NCBI RefSeq assembly: GCF_002288925.2
Contig: NW_022098044.1
Coordinates: forward strand, 8,415,936-8,479,935
From: Delphinapterus leucas
Taxonomy: Eukaryota > Chordata > Mammalia > Artiodactyla > Monodontidae
Direction of reading: 5' to 3'
DNA: 64,000 nt
This document shows, one piece after another, positions 17,805 through 28,944 of the stretch. Both the position numbers and the translations under genes were made by a program. Position 1 is the first letter of the stretch. Every line of letters begins with the position of its first letter. The notes below the pieces were generated by a model. It did not search any database and was not told the origin of the DNA. It saw nothing but the letters and a program-made list of their open reading frames with translations.

Positions 17805-18135
17805 GTCTGACGGAAATATAATGCAAGCCACAAGTGTGAACCGCATGTGTAGTTTTAAATTTTCTAGTAACCACATTAGAAAAGTAAAAAGACAGAGGTG
17901 AAATTAATTTTAATAATATATTTTATTTAACACGATATGTCCAAAAGATGATCATTTCAATGGTCATCAATGTCAAAGGTGTTAATGGGAAACTTTACAT
18001 TCTTTTTTTTTTTTAATACTAAGGCTTTGCAATTTTGTGTGTATTTTACAGTATAACTCATTTCAGGCTAGTCACATTTCAAGTGCTTAATAGCTACCTG
18101 TGGCCAGTGGCTTCTGTTTTGGACTTCACAGTTCT
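17805..18135. mobile_element. Ancient DNA-transposon-like repeat
   Basis: GGAAATATAATGCAAGCCAC at one end and CATTTCAAGTGCTTAATAGC at the other are phrases I know from a dispersed mammalian repeat of a few hundred bases, probably non-autonomous DNA transposon. Family not assigned. Confidence 0.5.
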
Positions 18136-18249
18136 ATATGTATTCCTCCTATCTTATCAAGCTGGCTTCGGTTATGCTCTCTGCTACTTTAGGAATGGGT
18201 GTGACAATTAAATCACTAACAAGAGGACTCAAACATCCTCAGAGAGTCT

Positions 18250-18734
18250 ACCATGTTTCCAGCATTGTTCTAAGAAGTGGTCACACAAAGATGAATCAAA
18301 CACATTTCGCCCAAAAAGACCACAGTCTAGTGTGGGAAAAACACATGTAAACAATTAGCATGCAAGGTGATAAAAGATTTATGTACAAATTGCTGTAGGA
18401 ATCACCAATCTTGTCTGAAGGAGTCAAGAAAAGCTTCAGAGAGGAGTTGAGGCTTTAGACCAGCCTTGCAGAACAAGTAGAAGCTGGATAAGCAGGCAAG
18501 GACTGGTGGGGTTTTCCAGAAAATGGAAACAACACATGTGAAAGCCAGAAATGTAAGAGAGAGCATGCCAGTCAATGAACTTCAAGCTGTTTGCTCTGGT
18601 TGGAAACACTCGTGCATGAGGGGGGCTGGTGGGAAGTGGCAATGGAGAGGTGATCGGGGATTCAGTCTCAGAAAACCTCAAGGGCAGGGAGCATTTAAGA
18701 TTTATGAGTAGGAGGAGAGGCTGACTTAATCAGA
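18250..18734 (+). mobile_element. Long ancient interspersed repeat, copy 2, first part
   Basis: Includes CATTGTTCTAAGAAGTGGTC, CCACAGTCTAGTGTGGGAAA and AACAACACATGTGAAAGCC. Continues after the SINE at 18735. Confidence 0.55.
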
Positions 18735-18868
18735 GTCACTTTTTTGGAGGAGGGGGGCCCTGCCACAAGGCTTGTGGGATCTTTGTTCCCTGACCAGGGA
18801 TTGAACCCTGGGCTGCGGCAGTGAAAGCACGGAGTCCGAACTACTGGCCTGCAGGGGAATTCCCCAGA
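18735..18868 (-). mobile_element. tRNA-derived SINE (short CHR type)
   Basis: CAAGGCTTGTGGGATCTTTG, CCCTGACCAGGGATTGAACC and CCTGCAGGGGAATTCCC: minus-strand SINE, more diverged than the CpG-rich copies. Inserted within the long ancient repeat. Confidence 0.85.
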
Positions 18869-19420
18869 GTAGCATCTTCAAAGATCTGCCTGGCAGCTGA
18901 TGTGGACCATGGTTTAGAAAGAGGAGAGGTAGGAGGCAGGAAGTCCAGATGGGAGGCTTATCCTAGCAAGAGATGCTGAGGACCTGAACCAAAGTGATGG
19001 CAATGAGAGGGAAGAGGAGGGGGCAGATGTGAAAGATCTGGATAGGAATTGTAAGAGGAGAGAGCTGGGAGAAGGGGGCTTGAGGATGAGTTTGGCTTTG
19101 GATACGTTGGGTTTCTAGTACCCATGGGGCTCCCAGGAGGAGCCGTCCCATAGGCAGTTGGGGATACTGGTCTTTGGCACCAAGAGAAGCACAGGCTGCA
19201 GATACAGATTTGAGGGTCACCGGCCAAGAGGTGTGGCTTAAAAATCAAGGAAATGAATTCAATGTCCAGGAAGAGGGTAGAGTCAAAGAGAATGGTAACA
19301 GAGGCCACCTGAGAGGGGCTGGTGAGCATTTCCATCAGCAGAGCAGCCCAAGGGCATCTGAACTCAATGGCAGAAGCATCCAACATCCCACACCTGTGAG
19401 CTGCTCCCTAGGAGTCTGCC
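18869..19420 (+). mobile_element. Long ancient interspersed repeat, copy 2, second part
   Basis: GTTGGGTTTCTAGTACCCAT, CCCATAGGCAGTTGGGGATA and GATACAGATTTGAGGGTCAC continue the same family in the same orientation. Confidence 0.55.
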
Positions 19421-19659
19421 AGGGACCCAAGGGCCATGGCAAAGCTTTGGGGTACTTTGGTATGCATGTTGGAGATTATATTATTTTGTTGACAACAATT
19501 TGTCTTAATGCTGAAAATATGAGTGGTCAGAATGCTTGTAGTGGTGAAGAAACCCTCCGCAGGTTTCTGGGGAGGGCACAAACCCAGTGAATATAATCTC
19601 ATTCTCCAGCACTGCAGTACTCTGTAAATTATAAAGGAATTCCATCAACATTATCCTAT

Positions 19660-19810
19660 AATCTTCACAGCAGTTCTCTGAAGAGTATGGAGCCATTTAT
19701 GGATGAAGACACTGGGGCTCAAAGAGGTGAGGCAACTTGCCCAAGGTCAAAGGGCTAAGAGAGGGTGCACTTAAATTCAGATTTGCTGACTTTAAGTCAC
19801 TATACCCATG
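19660..19810 (-). mobile_element. MIR SINE fragment
   Basis: Antisense MIR: GGATGAAGACACTGGGGCTC, GAGGCAACTTGCCCAAGGTC. Confidence 0.8.
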
Positions 19811-19819
19811 ATGCCACAG

Positions 19820-20475
19820 CTGACCAGCAGCAAAGCACCACATCGGGCACCTTAGAAATGGTGGGTGGACACCCTACAAATTTGGCCAGTTGACTCATTG
19901 CTTTAGGAGGCTGAGTTCTGGAGTTCTGCTCTATGCAAATCAGTAATTATTAAGTTGCCCCTCCTCTTGAAAAAGGGTTGGGTATGACTTAAAATAAAAG
20001 GCATTCAGACAATAAATTTGTTTTTTGATTTTCGGTTTTTGTTTTTTTAGGACCATCCATCTTGCAAGCCGTGAAGGCTAATATTGTAGCTGTGAAATTT
20101 GACTCCAAGCTTCCTGGAAGCAAAAATAGACACACAGAGGTCTGTACTCTGCCCATTCCCTGATGAGAAAGACAGTTTTCGGTGTATTGGTTCAAAAGAA
20201 TTGACAAATCTGGAATTACACGGAAGGGCCCCTGACCGTGTCTGCTTCTGCCATGGAGGGGAAGTGAAAGCAAAACATCAGAGAACCTGGTCACATAGGA
20301 AGTAGGAACTAAGGAAGAATACTGCTGGGCAGGAACTGAGGGAGCACAGTGAGGCTGTTCTGGAAGAGTGTAGAAGTCAGCCCTGTGTTCACTCGTTAGT
20401 ACCCAGCCCCAGTGGCGTCTTCCCCTTTCACATGCTTCAGTTTTCCACTATTTTTCTTCCTTCTTTTTTTCTTTC
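19820..20475. other. Intergenic, unassigned
   Basis: No gene or clear repeat. Polypyrimidine run at 20455-20490 leads into the L1 tail. Confidence 0.45.
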
Positions 20476-20481
20476 CTTTTT

Positions 20482-20705
20482 TTCCTTATTGAAGTATAGT
20501 TGATTTACAACATTGTGTTACTTTCAGGTGTACAGCATAGTGATTCAGTAATTTTTGCAGATTCTTTTCCATTACAGGTTATTACAAGATACCGGGTACA
20601 TTTCCCTGTGCTATTCAGTAAGTGCTTGTTGCTTATCTATTTTATATATAGTAGTTTGTATCTGTTAATGCCATACCTCTAATTTGTCCCCTCCCCTCTT
20701 CCCTC
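20482..20705 (-). mobile_element. 5'-truncated L1 3' end
   Basis: Antisense L1 tail: TTATTGAAGTATAGTTGATT, CCCTGTGCTATTCAGTAAGT. Older type than the copy at 16823. Confidence 0.85.
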
Positions 20706-21560
20706 TCCCCTTTTTTCCCCTTTTTTTATCCTTCTGATAAAAGTTGTGATTGTGTTCTTTGGAAAGGCTGAACACTCTAGACAAACGTAAATGGGACAAA
20801 CAGATTGCTCTGTGGGGTGTATAGAGACAGAAAAAAAATGACCTGAGAGTGACCAGGGCAAGGGTACATATCTTAGTGGGTACATTACCAGGGTCTTGTC
20901 CTGAGAAGGGACCAGAGAGTGACCAATCCACTCAAAGAAACATTAAGTTATCCTAAACACTAAGTCACATTAAACACAGGGTTTGTCTTTGGCCACAAGC
21001 GCCCTGACTGTCTTAATATGCTACAATGATTAACATGGATATTTTTGGGTAGTGCCAGGCATAGAGCAGGTGCTCAATAAATGCTAACTGAAGGGAGAGG
21101 TAAAGTTAGTATGTAAAATGTTTGTCAAAAAGTCTTGTGCAGTTGCTAGATGAGATCTGCACCATTGCCCTGGGTTTCCTAGCAATCAAAGCAAAGAGGG
21201 AAACATAATGTTATAACAGTCACAGTGTCCGTAAGATAAAAACAGATCATAGGCTCAGAAGATCTCTCTCATGGCTCCTCTTAAAGGGAACACCATGTCA
21301 TATAGTATGTCCTCAGCAACATTCCTACAATAAATATAGAAATCTAATTCTGAACAGTTGTCTCTCAGTATGTCTTCAGTGCAGGTGGCTGGCATATTGC
21401 CAAGAGTCACTCAGTGCAAAGGAGCCAAAATAATTCCTTACAGATAAGCAGCCCTCAGAAGGTTTGGTTTGGTTCGGTGATAAATTTTACGATATCTGGG
21501 GGCAGAGGCGGAAATACCTTCCCGGCAAGCACACCACCACTTCCAGTCCAAGCCCAGAGC
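20706..21560. other. Intergenic, mostly unassigned
   Basis: A short L2/MIR-like end (CCAGGCATAGAGCAGGTGCT, CAATAAATGCTAACTG) at 21050-21095 is the only repeat trace. No gene. Confidence 0.45.
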
Positions 21561-21567
21561 ATCAATG

Positions 21568-21603
21568 GGTTTCATTGATCATTCACCAATGATCAATGAA
21601 ACC
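21568..21603. repeat. Perfect 16-bp inverted repeat with 4-base loop
   Basis: GGTTTCATTGATCATT (21568-21583), loop CACC, and its exact reverse complement AATGATCAATGAAACC (21588-21603). If transcribed it would form a stable hairpin. A 12-bp perfect palindrome TATTCATGAATA lies nearby at 21686-21697. No known element was recognised around it. Confidence 0.95.
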
Positions 21604-22204
21604 TTCTCCCATGGAGATTGGACATCACCAATAGGCTTCTTCTCACTTGCCAACTTAAATCGATCTGCCAGCTCTGATCAAAGGGTATTCATGAATATCC
21701 TTCAGGCGATGTTCTGTGAATATTATTTCATATAGTAACATCTTAATACAAATGAAGCAACAGAGAGTTTGAAATTACAGTGGCTGGCAAGAAAGAAGAA
21801 ACATTCTGAGTGGATAAGTAAGGACAGAGCATTATGGTTTGACAGACAAACAAATGGAGGGTAATTTGACACTCTTGCATGAAAAGGATGAGCATCGGAC
21901 AAACAAACCCGAGGTTGCTGCATTGTTCAGACCCTCCTGAGGTATAACAAAAAAGACCTCACATGTCAGGGTTTGGGTTAGACAGAACCCATTGGAGGGG
22001 AGGTTGAGGGACTTCCTTGACATTTACTTTTCCCCTCTAGATACCTTTTCAACCTCTGATTCAAGAGTTAAAGTAAAAGTAGTTAACATAAGAATAGTTA
22101 ACATAATTAACTGGCCAATAAATATATTTTTTAAAAAGACTAAGCAATACAGTGCTTGAAATAGGAAAGAGTACTCCTAGTAGACCTGAAATCTGAAGGA
22201 TACA

Positions 22205-22705
22205 TAGAAGATTGTGGTAGCTGTTACTTTGCTGGTGTCCTGAACCACACTTCTTAGTATTTGTGCCCTTTGTAGTTCCCTACCACACTGACTCTGGACT
22301 TGGCAGGTGGCTAGCTTGCTCTGGCCAATGGGACATTAGGAAGCATAATTTAAACAAAAGCTTATAAGAGCTTTTGCCCATTAGAGTCTGTCCTCTTATG
22401 GTGCTCTTTCTTGGAACCAGCCACCATGCTGTAAGGAGGCCCAAGCAGCCATGTGGAAAGGATAACACGGAGAAGAACCAAGGCCCCTGGCTGACAGCCC
22501 AAGCTGAGATCCCAGCCAGCAGCCAGCACCAAACATGAAAGAAGGTTAGTTTTGACCACCCAGCCATCCCAACATCAACACCACATAAAGCAAAAGAGCT
22601 GCATGGTCAACCCACAGAAGCATGAAAAATGAGACATTTTTGATGCTTTAAGCCATTAAAGTTTGAGGTGGTTTGTTATGCAGTCATGGATAACGGACAA
22701 ATAGG
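22205..22705 (+). mobile_element. MLT1-type LTR (ERVL-MaLR)
   Basis: GGAACCAGCCACCATGCTGT, AGGAGGCCCAAGCAGCCATG and the end TTTGTTATGCAGTCATGGAT are hallmarks of MLT1 LTRs. Solo LTR, heavily mutated; no internal retroviral sequence next to it. Confidence 0.8.
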
Positions 22706-22719
22706 AAGCAGTAGTGGAG

Positions 22720-24545
22720 AAAAAACAGAGGCAATTTAAACCTGAGACACCAAAATTCTTCCCAAGGGAGATAAGGAGCAGGTCCAAGTTCAGAGTCAAT
22801 AAATGCAGAGTAGGAAGGGTTTGGACGAGCATTGAGGAGCAGTATTGTGGACAGCTCAGATAGTCAGCCCTTCCTTCTCTCCTGGCACGAAAACGTAGTA
22901 GGTGAAAGCAATGGCATTCTCCCTCATCATTAATCAAAAAACCTGCTCTCTAAAGAAAGAGGGAAATCTGTTCAGAAGATGTCTGAGGGGGCCAGTAGGA
23001 GGGCCTGAGAACTAAGCAGAACCCAGTTAGAAATTCTAAAGGGCTCTGCCCCCAGAATAAAACCCACTTGGACAACTGTGAGGGTCTCTAACTTGACTAC
23101 TTCCCTCTTATCCTGGTACCCTAAAAAGGTGTCTATCTTCTGAAACCCCACATGCATAGAACTCTCAGACAATTCTGTCAGCCAGGGGAGAGGTCTGACA
23201 GGGACCAACAAATCTGCCAAGATGTTCAGGAAAGCTACCCACACTGCTTAACATAGACCTTTATTCATAACTATAAGCAGAAAACCAAGGTTGCTAAATA
23301 TATTAGGAAAATCAGCAGCATGAAAGAGAAGGCCCAGGTTGAACCAATAGAAAAACTGACCTTGGCGGAAACAGAGACAATTTAAGAAAGAAGAGAGAAC
23401 TTTATAAAAATTGCAATTAACATCCTCAGAGGCATTGCAGTTGAGAAATGGTCAGAAGTGGCTAACAGAAAGGAACAAAGAACAAGAAAAAGTTCTAGGA
23501 AATTAAAAATGGGATTGCAGTAGGGAAAATTCAATTCATGGGCTGAAATAATAATTTGGACACAGCTAAAGACCAAGCAGTTAATCTACAATCAAGGAAT
23601 CTCACATAATATAGAGCAAGAAAAATAAAGAGGCAGAAAATATAAGAGCGTGAAGCAGGGACCCAAGAGGTCCTGCACCTGTCTTATTAGCAAAGAATGG
23701 AGAAAATAGAGGAGAGAAAATAGCAAAGAAGTAACAAAACAATATCTTCTTAAGCTCAAGAAATACACAAGTCTTCAAGACTGAAAAAGCCCACTGAACA
23801 AAATTAAAGAAAAAAGACTAAGCTCTCCCCACCAGCATTCCCAGAACCCTTTACACTGATCTACTCATTCCTTTTTCCCATAGCATATTTCACCTTCTGG
23901 CATACTATGTAATTTTCTTATCCATGCATAAGAAATATGCATGTTATTTTCAGCCTGTCTCCCTTGCTAAATTGTCAGCTCCAGGAAGGCGGGAATCTTT
24001 GTCTGATTTGTTCATTGTCCAGTGAACCTAGCACCTTGAACAGTGCCTGGCCTTTAGCGGGCATCAGTAAATATTTGTTGAATTGAATTAAAATCTAGAT
24101 AGACACATCCTGGTAAAATTTTATAATTGTACATGTAAACAAGAAATCCTAAAATCTTTGGAATTTCCTACTAAAGAACAAGACACAGAACTGTCATCTA
24201 ACATTAACAACATTGAATCCTGGAAAACAGAGTAGTATCTTCACAGTTAGCAAGGAAACCAGTCTCGGACCTAGAATTCTAAACCCTGCCACACTGCCAG
24301 TAATTTGTGAAGGCAGTAATAAGGCATTTTCAGATATGCAAGAACATTTACTATCCATGCATCCTAGATGACAGATTATGCCAGTATATTTTCCAGCAAA
24401 ATTTTTTTAAAAGTTCAAGAAAAGACAGCATGGAATACAAGAAACTGAAACCCCAAGGAAGTGAAAAAAGCCAGCAAGAAATCAAAAGAATTGATCACGT
24501 TGGGATGATTGAATGGATCTCCCTGGACTAACAATGTTTAAATGA
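22720..24545 (+). mobile_element. Old L1/HAL1 fragment, interrupted
   Basis: A-rich sense sequence with TCTTCAAGACTGAAAAAGCC, AGACACATCCTGGTAAAATT and TAAGGCATTTTCAGATATGC, as in old L1/HAL1 elements. Interrupted by an L2 piece at about 23830-24095. No intact frame. Confidence 0.55.
23830..24095 (+). mobile_element. L2 LINE 3' end
   Basis: CTCCAGGAAGGCGGGAATCT, CAGTGCCTGGCCTTTAGCGG and CAGTAAATATTTGTTGAATT form a canonical sense L2 ending. Confidence 0.85.
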
Positions 24546-24652
24546 CATGAGGATTTACATTTATTAATATTCTCTGGCTTCAATCACACGAATTGTTTCT
24601 TTAGTGACTAATATTTACATGTCACAAAACTATGGTATTTAAAAGTTTTCTA

Positions 24653-24764
24653 GGGACTTCCCTGGTGGGGCAGTAGTTGAGACTCCACGCTTCCACTACA
24701 GAGAGCATGGGTTCGATCCTTGGTCGGGGAACTGAGATCCGTGGTGCAGCCAAAAAAAAAAGTT
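24653..24764 (+). mobile_element. tRNA-derived SINE (short CHR type)
   Basis: GGGACTTCCCTGGTGGGGCA, GGGTTCGATCCTTGGTCGGG and an A-run after GTGCAGCC. Plus strand. Confidence 0.88.
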
Positions 24765-24889
24765 TTCTATTTTTGAAATAACTGGAAAACAGTTACAAAA
24801 CAAAATGTAAATATTGTAAACCTTTACCCTGTAAGAATCACAGCTACAAAAATTGAGAGGGGCTGACAGAGAAGAAGGTGTTTCAAAGT

Positions 24890-25270
24890 CTTTTTTTTTT
24901 TTAAATAAAATTGAAATTGAAATCCCCTTCCCAGTCCCATTCCTCTCCCTCCATCTCTAGAAGTAATCACTACCCTGTAACTGGGGCATATCCAGTCTTT
25001 ATTTATATATGTCTCTATACATGTAAACAATATATAGTTATTTTATAAAATTTACATAAATGATAATATTCTTACATATTTTTTTCACTTAACATTGAGT
25101 TTTTGAAATCCACTGATTTCTATACACTTGTTCATTCATTTTCACTGCTAGAGCATTCTACTGTATGACCATACCACAATTTATTTTTCATTCCTCCACT
25201 AATAGATCTCAGAATTGTTTTTAATTTTTCACTTCTATAAACAATGCTGTAATGAACATCCTGTGATTCT
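24890..25270 (-). mobile_element. Old L1 3' fragment (L1M type)
   Basis: Antisense phrases TAGAGCATTCTACTGTATGA, CCACTAATAGATCTCAGAA and AACAATGCTGTAATGAACAT. Confidence 0.75.
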
Positions 25271-25274
25271 CTCC

Positions 25275-26060
25275 TGTGCACACATCAAGAGTTTCTCCAG
25301 GTGGCAATACTTAAACACAAAACAGCCAGGTCAAGGTGTGCATGTTGTTTGGAGCTTCTTTACACTTGTTCAGTCCAGGGTCAGTTTCCTGCAAGTTTCT
25401 TCATTGACCTGATGAGCTTTGAAAGCAAAGGTCCTTCCCAAGAGTCGGTGAGCTTGGCTCTAATCCAGAAGTTCTCAAAGTTGTCTCCAGTCTACCCTCT
25501 GAGAAACACTGCCCTAATCCATGGCTGGAGACAGAGAGTATCTTCAAATCCAAATCAGATGTCAGGAAAAGATGCAATTGATCATAAGAAGAATCAGATG
25601 GGAAAGGTCAATAATTTCCCCCAGAATATTCTGGCAGAAGAAATTCAGATCTCAAACAATGGTATAGAATGGCTACAGTTTTACAAGGGAGAGCTTCCCC
25701 CACTACTCTGAGCTCAGGACATGACCTATGATCTTTGTCTTTAGACCCTTTTGTGGTGGGACATTTTTTGCTAGTTCACACTTTCATCACAGGTTATGTC
25801 TCCTTTAAAGGTCCCAGCTCTCTGCAGGATGTCAGTTTCAATGTTCTGCATCCAGTGAACTCAAAGCCAGGTCGCCTAGACTAGTGTAGACATAAAAACC
25901 AGGTTTCCAGGTTATTGAAATGACAACCTCCCTGGAGCTGTAGGCACTGCATTTCTCACTGACTCCAGGTCCCAGACTTTAGTTTTAGCCTCTGGGAATT
26001 TCACTTACTTTCTTGCAGTCTAGGCTACATGTTTAAGTGCTCCTGTTATATTGTATCCAG
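25275..26060. other. Intergenic, unassigned
   Basis: No gene or assignable repeat. The 136-codon frame starting near 25301 has no recognisable domain, no splice support and crosses low-complexity transitions. Confidence 0.45.
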
Positions 26061-26076
26061 CATTTAGGTGTTTTTA

Positions 26077-26259
26077 TTTTATTTTTATTTTTTTATTTGG
26101 CTGTGCTGCGTCTTTAGTTGTGGCATGCAGGATCTTCACTGCCACATGAGGGATCTTCAGTTGTGGCATGTGGGATCTAGTTCCTTGACCAGGGATCGAA
26201 CTCTGGCCCCCTGCATTGGGAGCGTAGTCTTAACTGCTGGACCACCAGGGAAGTCCTCC
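26077..26259 (-). mobile_element. tRNA-derived SINE with exact TSD
   Basis: TTTGGCTGTGCTGCGTCTTT to CCACCAGGGAAGTCCTCC. Flanked by the perfect 16-bp duplication CATTTAGGTGTTTTTA (26061-26076 and 26260-26275). Contains a near-tandem internal repeat of GTGGCATG...GGATCTTCA. Confidence 0.92.
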
Positions 26260-26289
26260 CATTTAGGTGTTTTTAAGTGGGAAAGTTTT

Positions 26290-26900
26290 CAGATTATCTA
26301 GTCCAGATAGCTCAGGACTTTAACTCAAAAAAATTAAACTCTCAAGCAAGAGGTGAAAATAAAAAGGCATTTTCAGAAATGCAAGGTCTCAAAAAATCTA
26401 CCTCCCTTGAGCCTTTTCTCAGAAAGCTACTGGAGAATGTGTTCCACTGATACAAGGGAGCATACAATGTAGAAGAAGATGTGGGATTCAGGAAACAGGA
26501 GCTCCAGCCCATGAACGGGGCTGAGGGATCCCCCAGGAAGATGGGGTGACAACTGTGCAGGAGCAGGCCTGGAGAACAAGCAGTCCAGTTTAGGGCAGAA
26601 GGGAGGCAACTCCAGGAGAACTGTCTCTAGAAAAAGATGTAACTATTAGGTTACCTAGTATGTTTGAAGGTATTAAAATATGAAAAACTCCAGAGACTTT
26701 GAAGTAGTGAGAGGAAATAGAAAACTAAGCAAACGGCCTCATCTTCTATAGTAGAAAGTCAATAGATAACATCCAAACCTGAAAAAAATCAAGAAATTCC
26801 AGTGTAAACATGTTATTTAGAAATATGGGGCAAAAGCAGGCATTAGAAGATGTTGCCTTCAGGGGCAGAATTCAGGGATGGGGAAAAGAAGGGAAAGGGA
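26290..26900 (+). mobile_element. Old L1 3' UTR fragment (L1M type)
   Basis: AAAAGGCATTTTCAGAAATG, AGAAAGCTACTGGAGAATGT and GAAGATGTGGGATTCAGGAA are typical of L1M 3' regions in sense. Confidence 0.65.
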
Positions 26901-27102
26901 TTCTGGTTTTCATTTCAAGCCACATACATCTATTTTTATTAAACAGATGTATAACTTTGATAAAAATAAATCAGTAAATAAAAGAAGTATGATGACATAA
27001 TGCACAACATTAATATCATTTTTGAGCTTCACATCAAGATCCAAAACAGGTGTCTTTGCATAAGTATTCAAGAGATTAGTCATTTTTCCAAAGGCAGTTC
27101 TT

Positions 27103-27218
27103 TTTTTTAAGGCCGCACTGCGAAGCATGTGGGATCTTAGTTCCCTGGTCAGGGATTGAACCCTTGCCTCCTGCAGTGAAAGCGTGGAGTCCTAACCACT
27201 GGACCGCCAGGGAATTCC
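27103..27218 (-). mobile_element. tRNA-derived SINE with exact TSD
   Basis: GGCCGCACTGCGAAGCATGT to CCGCCAGGGAATTCC. Perfect 16-bp duplication TCCAAAGGCAGTTCTT at 27087-27102 and 27219-27234. Confidence 0.92.
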
Positions 27219-27234
27219 TCCAAAGGCAGTTCTT

Positions 27235-27745
27235 AGTCCTTTGATATTCAAATCACCTTCTTTGAAGAACTTAACACATTTTTATCCTTGTCTCTTATTT
27301 GCTTCATTTGTTAACTGGTTTTATAATCAAATTTTCATTTGTGAATAAGCCATTCTCCAACATCCCTTTAATCAACTTCATGAAATTCTGCAACCCCACA
27401 ATCCTGGAAAGGATGACTGGCTACTAAAAAAAGCCATTGACTCAATGGCAGAGGTAAACTCTGGCTAGTCCAGTGGGGACTGATTTCATTATTGACTGGT
27501 TTGTTAGTGAATATGTTGGAAGGCTGTTGACTTCTGCTACTTTACATAAACTCAAACGGTGGGGTCTTGACTAATGAATAATCAGACAATAAGAATTCTG
27601 TTTACGGTAAAACTGACTGTCCCAACTGTCATATTCACTCCTCACTCATTGGTTCACCACCTGCCTGATGTCTAGTGTAGAAAAGAAATGACATATAGGC
27701 AGGAAGCAGAAAGGAGAAGTGGGAAGGAGTTACAGAATGAGGACT
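27235..27745. other. Intergenic, unassigned
   Basis: No gene or repeat recognised. Confidence 0.45.
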
Positions 27746-27758
27746 AAAGAAGCTGTAT

Positions 27759-27977
27759 ATTGGGCTTCCCTGGTGGCGCAGTGGTTGAGGGTCCGCCTGC
27801 CGATGCGGGGGACACGGGTTCGTGCCCCGGTCTGGGAAGATCCCACATGCCGCGGAGCGGCTGGGCCCGTGAGCCATGGCCACTGAGCCTGCGCACCCGG
27901 AGCCTGTGCGCCCGGAGCCTGTGCTCCGCAACGGGAGAGGCCACAACAGTGAGAGGCCCGCGTACCGCAAAAAAAAG
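27759..27977 (+). mobile_element. CpG-rich CHR SINE (young copy)
   Basis: Full SINE from GGGCTTCCCTGGTGGCGCAG to a short A-run. Pol III promoter boxes are intact: A box 27774-27784 (TGGCGCAGTGG) and B box 27817-27827 (GGTTCGTGCCC). TSD AGAAGCTGTAT at 27748-27758 and 27978-27988 is perfect. It carries a 15-bp internal tandem duplication (27896-27910 and 27911-27925) absent from the copy at 39399. Low CpG decay suggests recent insertion. Confidence 0.95.
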
Positions 27978-28049
27978 AGAAGCTGTATGTTTTATAATCA
28001 GCCTCCAAGTACTGGAGAGCTCACTGAATTCCCTATCCAAACAATCACA

Positions 28050-28585
28050 TTTAAAACATTCATTCAATACACATTTATTTATTGAATAAAGATGATGTAC
28101 CACATATTCTACTAGGCACTGTGGTTATAAAAAAGGAAAGTGTAAATAAGTGACCAACCCATTCACAGTCTACAGAGGACTCAGGCCTATAAAAAAATGA
28201 TCACAGTCACAGCTGTATTTGAGAAGGACAATAATAATAAAGATGAAAGTTGCCCCAGGGAAGGAATCATTAATTCAACCAAGGCGTCTCAGAGGAAGTA
28301 ATCTCTGGAGGACCAAGGCAGAGAGGGCATTTCGGAAGGAAGTTACCTACCACATATGGAATGGAACGGAGGCTAAAATACCATAGCACGATCTAGGAAG
28401 TGCCAGCCTCCTTGGGGTACCCCCGGGGTAGACAAGTGAAATTTTTAAGATGGAGAGGGACATGTTCAGTTTGGCCATTTTAGAAGATTATTCTAATAGG
28501 TGTGCAGGGTTTGAGGTGAAGGGGAATGAAACAGGAGGCAAAGGGATAAGAGGAGCAATAATCCAAGCAAGAAAAACGAAGGCGT
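28050..28585 (+). mobile_element. Long ancient interspersed repeat, copy 3, first part
   Basis: CTACTAGGCACTGTGGTTAT, CCCATTCACAGTCTACAGAG and GGACATGTTCAGTTTGGCC match the family order seen in copies 2 and 4. Continues after the SINE. Confidence 0.5.
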
Positions 28586-28587
28586 CG

Positions 28588-28938
28588 GGCTTCCCTGGTG
28601 GTGCAGTGGTTGAGAATCCGCCTGCCAATGCAGGGGACATGGGTTCGAGCCCTGGTCCGGGAAGATCCCACATGCCATGGAGCAACAAAGCCTGTACGCC
28701 ACAACTACTGAGCCTGTGCTCTAGAGCCCGCGAGCCACAACTACTGAGCCTGTGTGCCACAACTACTGAAGCCCGTGCGCCTGGAGCCTGTGCTCCCCAG
28801 CAAGAGAAGCCACCGCAATGAGAAGCCTGTGCACCACAACAAAGAGTAGCCCCCTCTTGCCGCAACTAGAGAAAGCCTGCATGCAGCAACGAAGAACCAA
28901 CACAGCCCAAAACAAAAACAAACAAATAAATAAATAAG
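28588..28938 (+). mobile_element. Long CHR-type SINE with internal repeats
   Basis: Begins GGGCTTCCCTGGTGGTGCAG and ends in AAATAAATAAATAAG. The body repeats CCACAACTACTGAGCCTGTG units, which are normal for this subfamily. An imperfect TSD (GAAAAACGAAGGCGTC / GAAAACAAAGGTGTC) indicates an older insertion within the long ancient repeat. Confidence 0.92.
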
Positions 28939-28944
28939 AAAACA

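Noticed and set aside
25301..25711. 136-codon plus-strand open frame
   Set aside because: No recognisable domain, repeats of the start codon in another frame, no splice or conservation evidence visible.
27774..27827. tRNA-like A and B boxes
   Set aside because: Part of tRNA-derived SINEs; no clover-leaf or full tRNA gene. The same holds for all SINE copies in the window.
28680..28800. Regularly spaced short repeats reminiscent of an array
   Set aside because: Normal internal units of the long CHR SINE; not a CRISPR array and the genome is animal.
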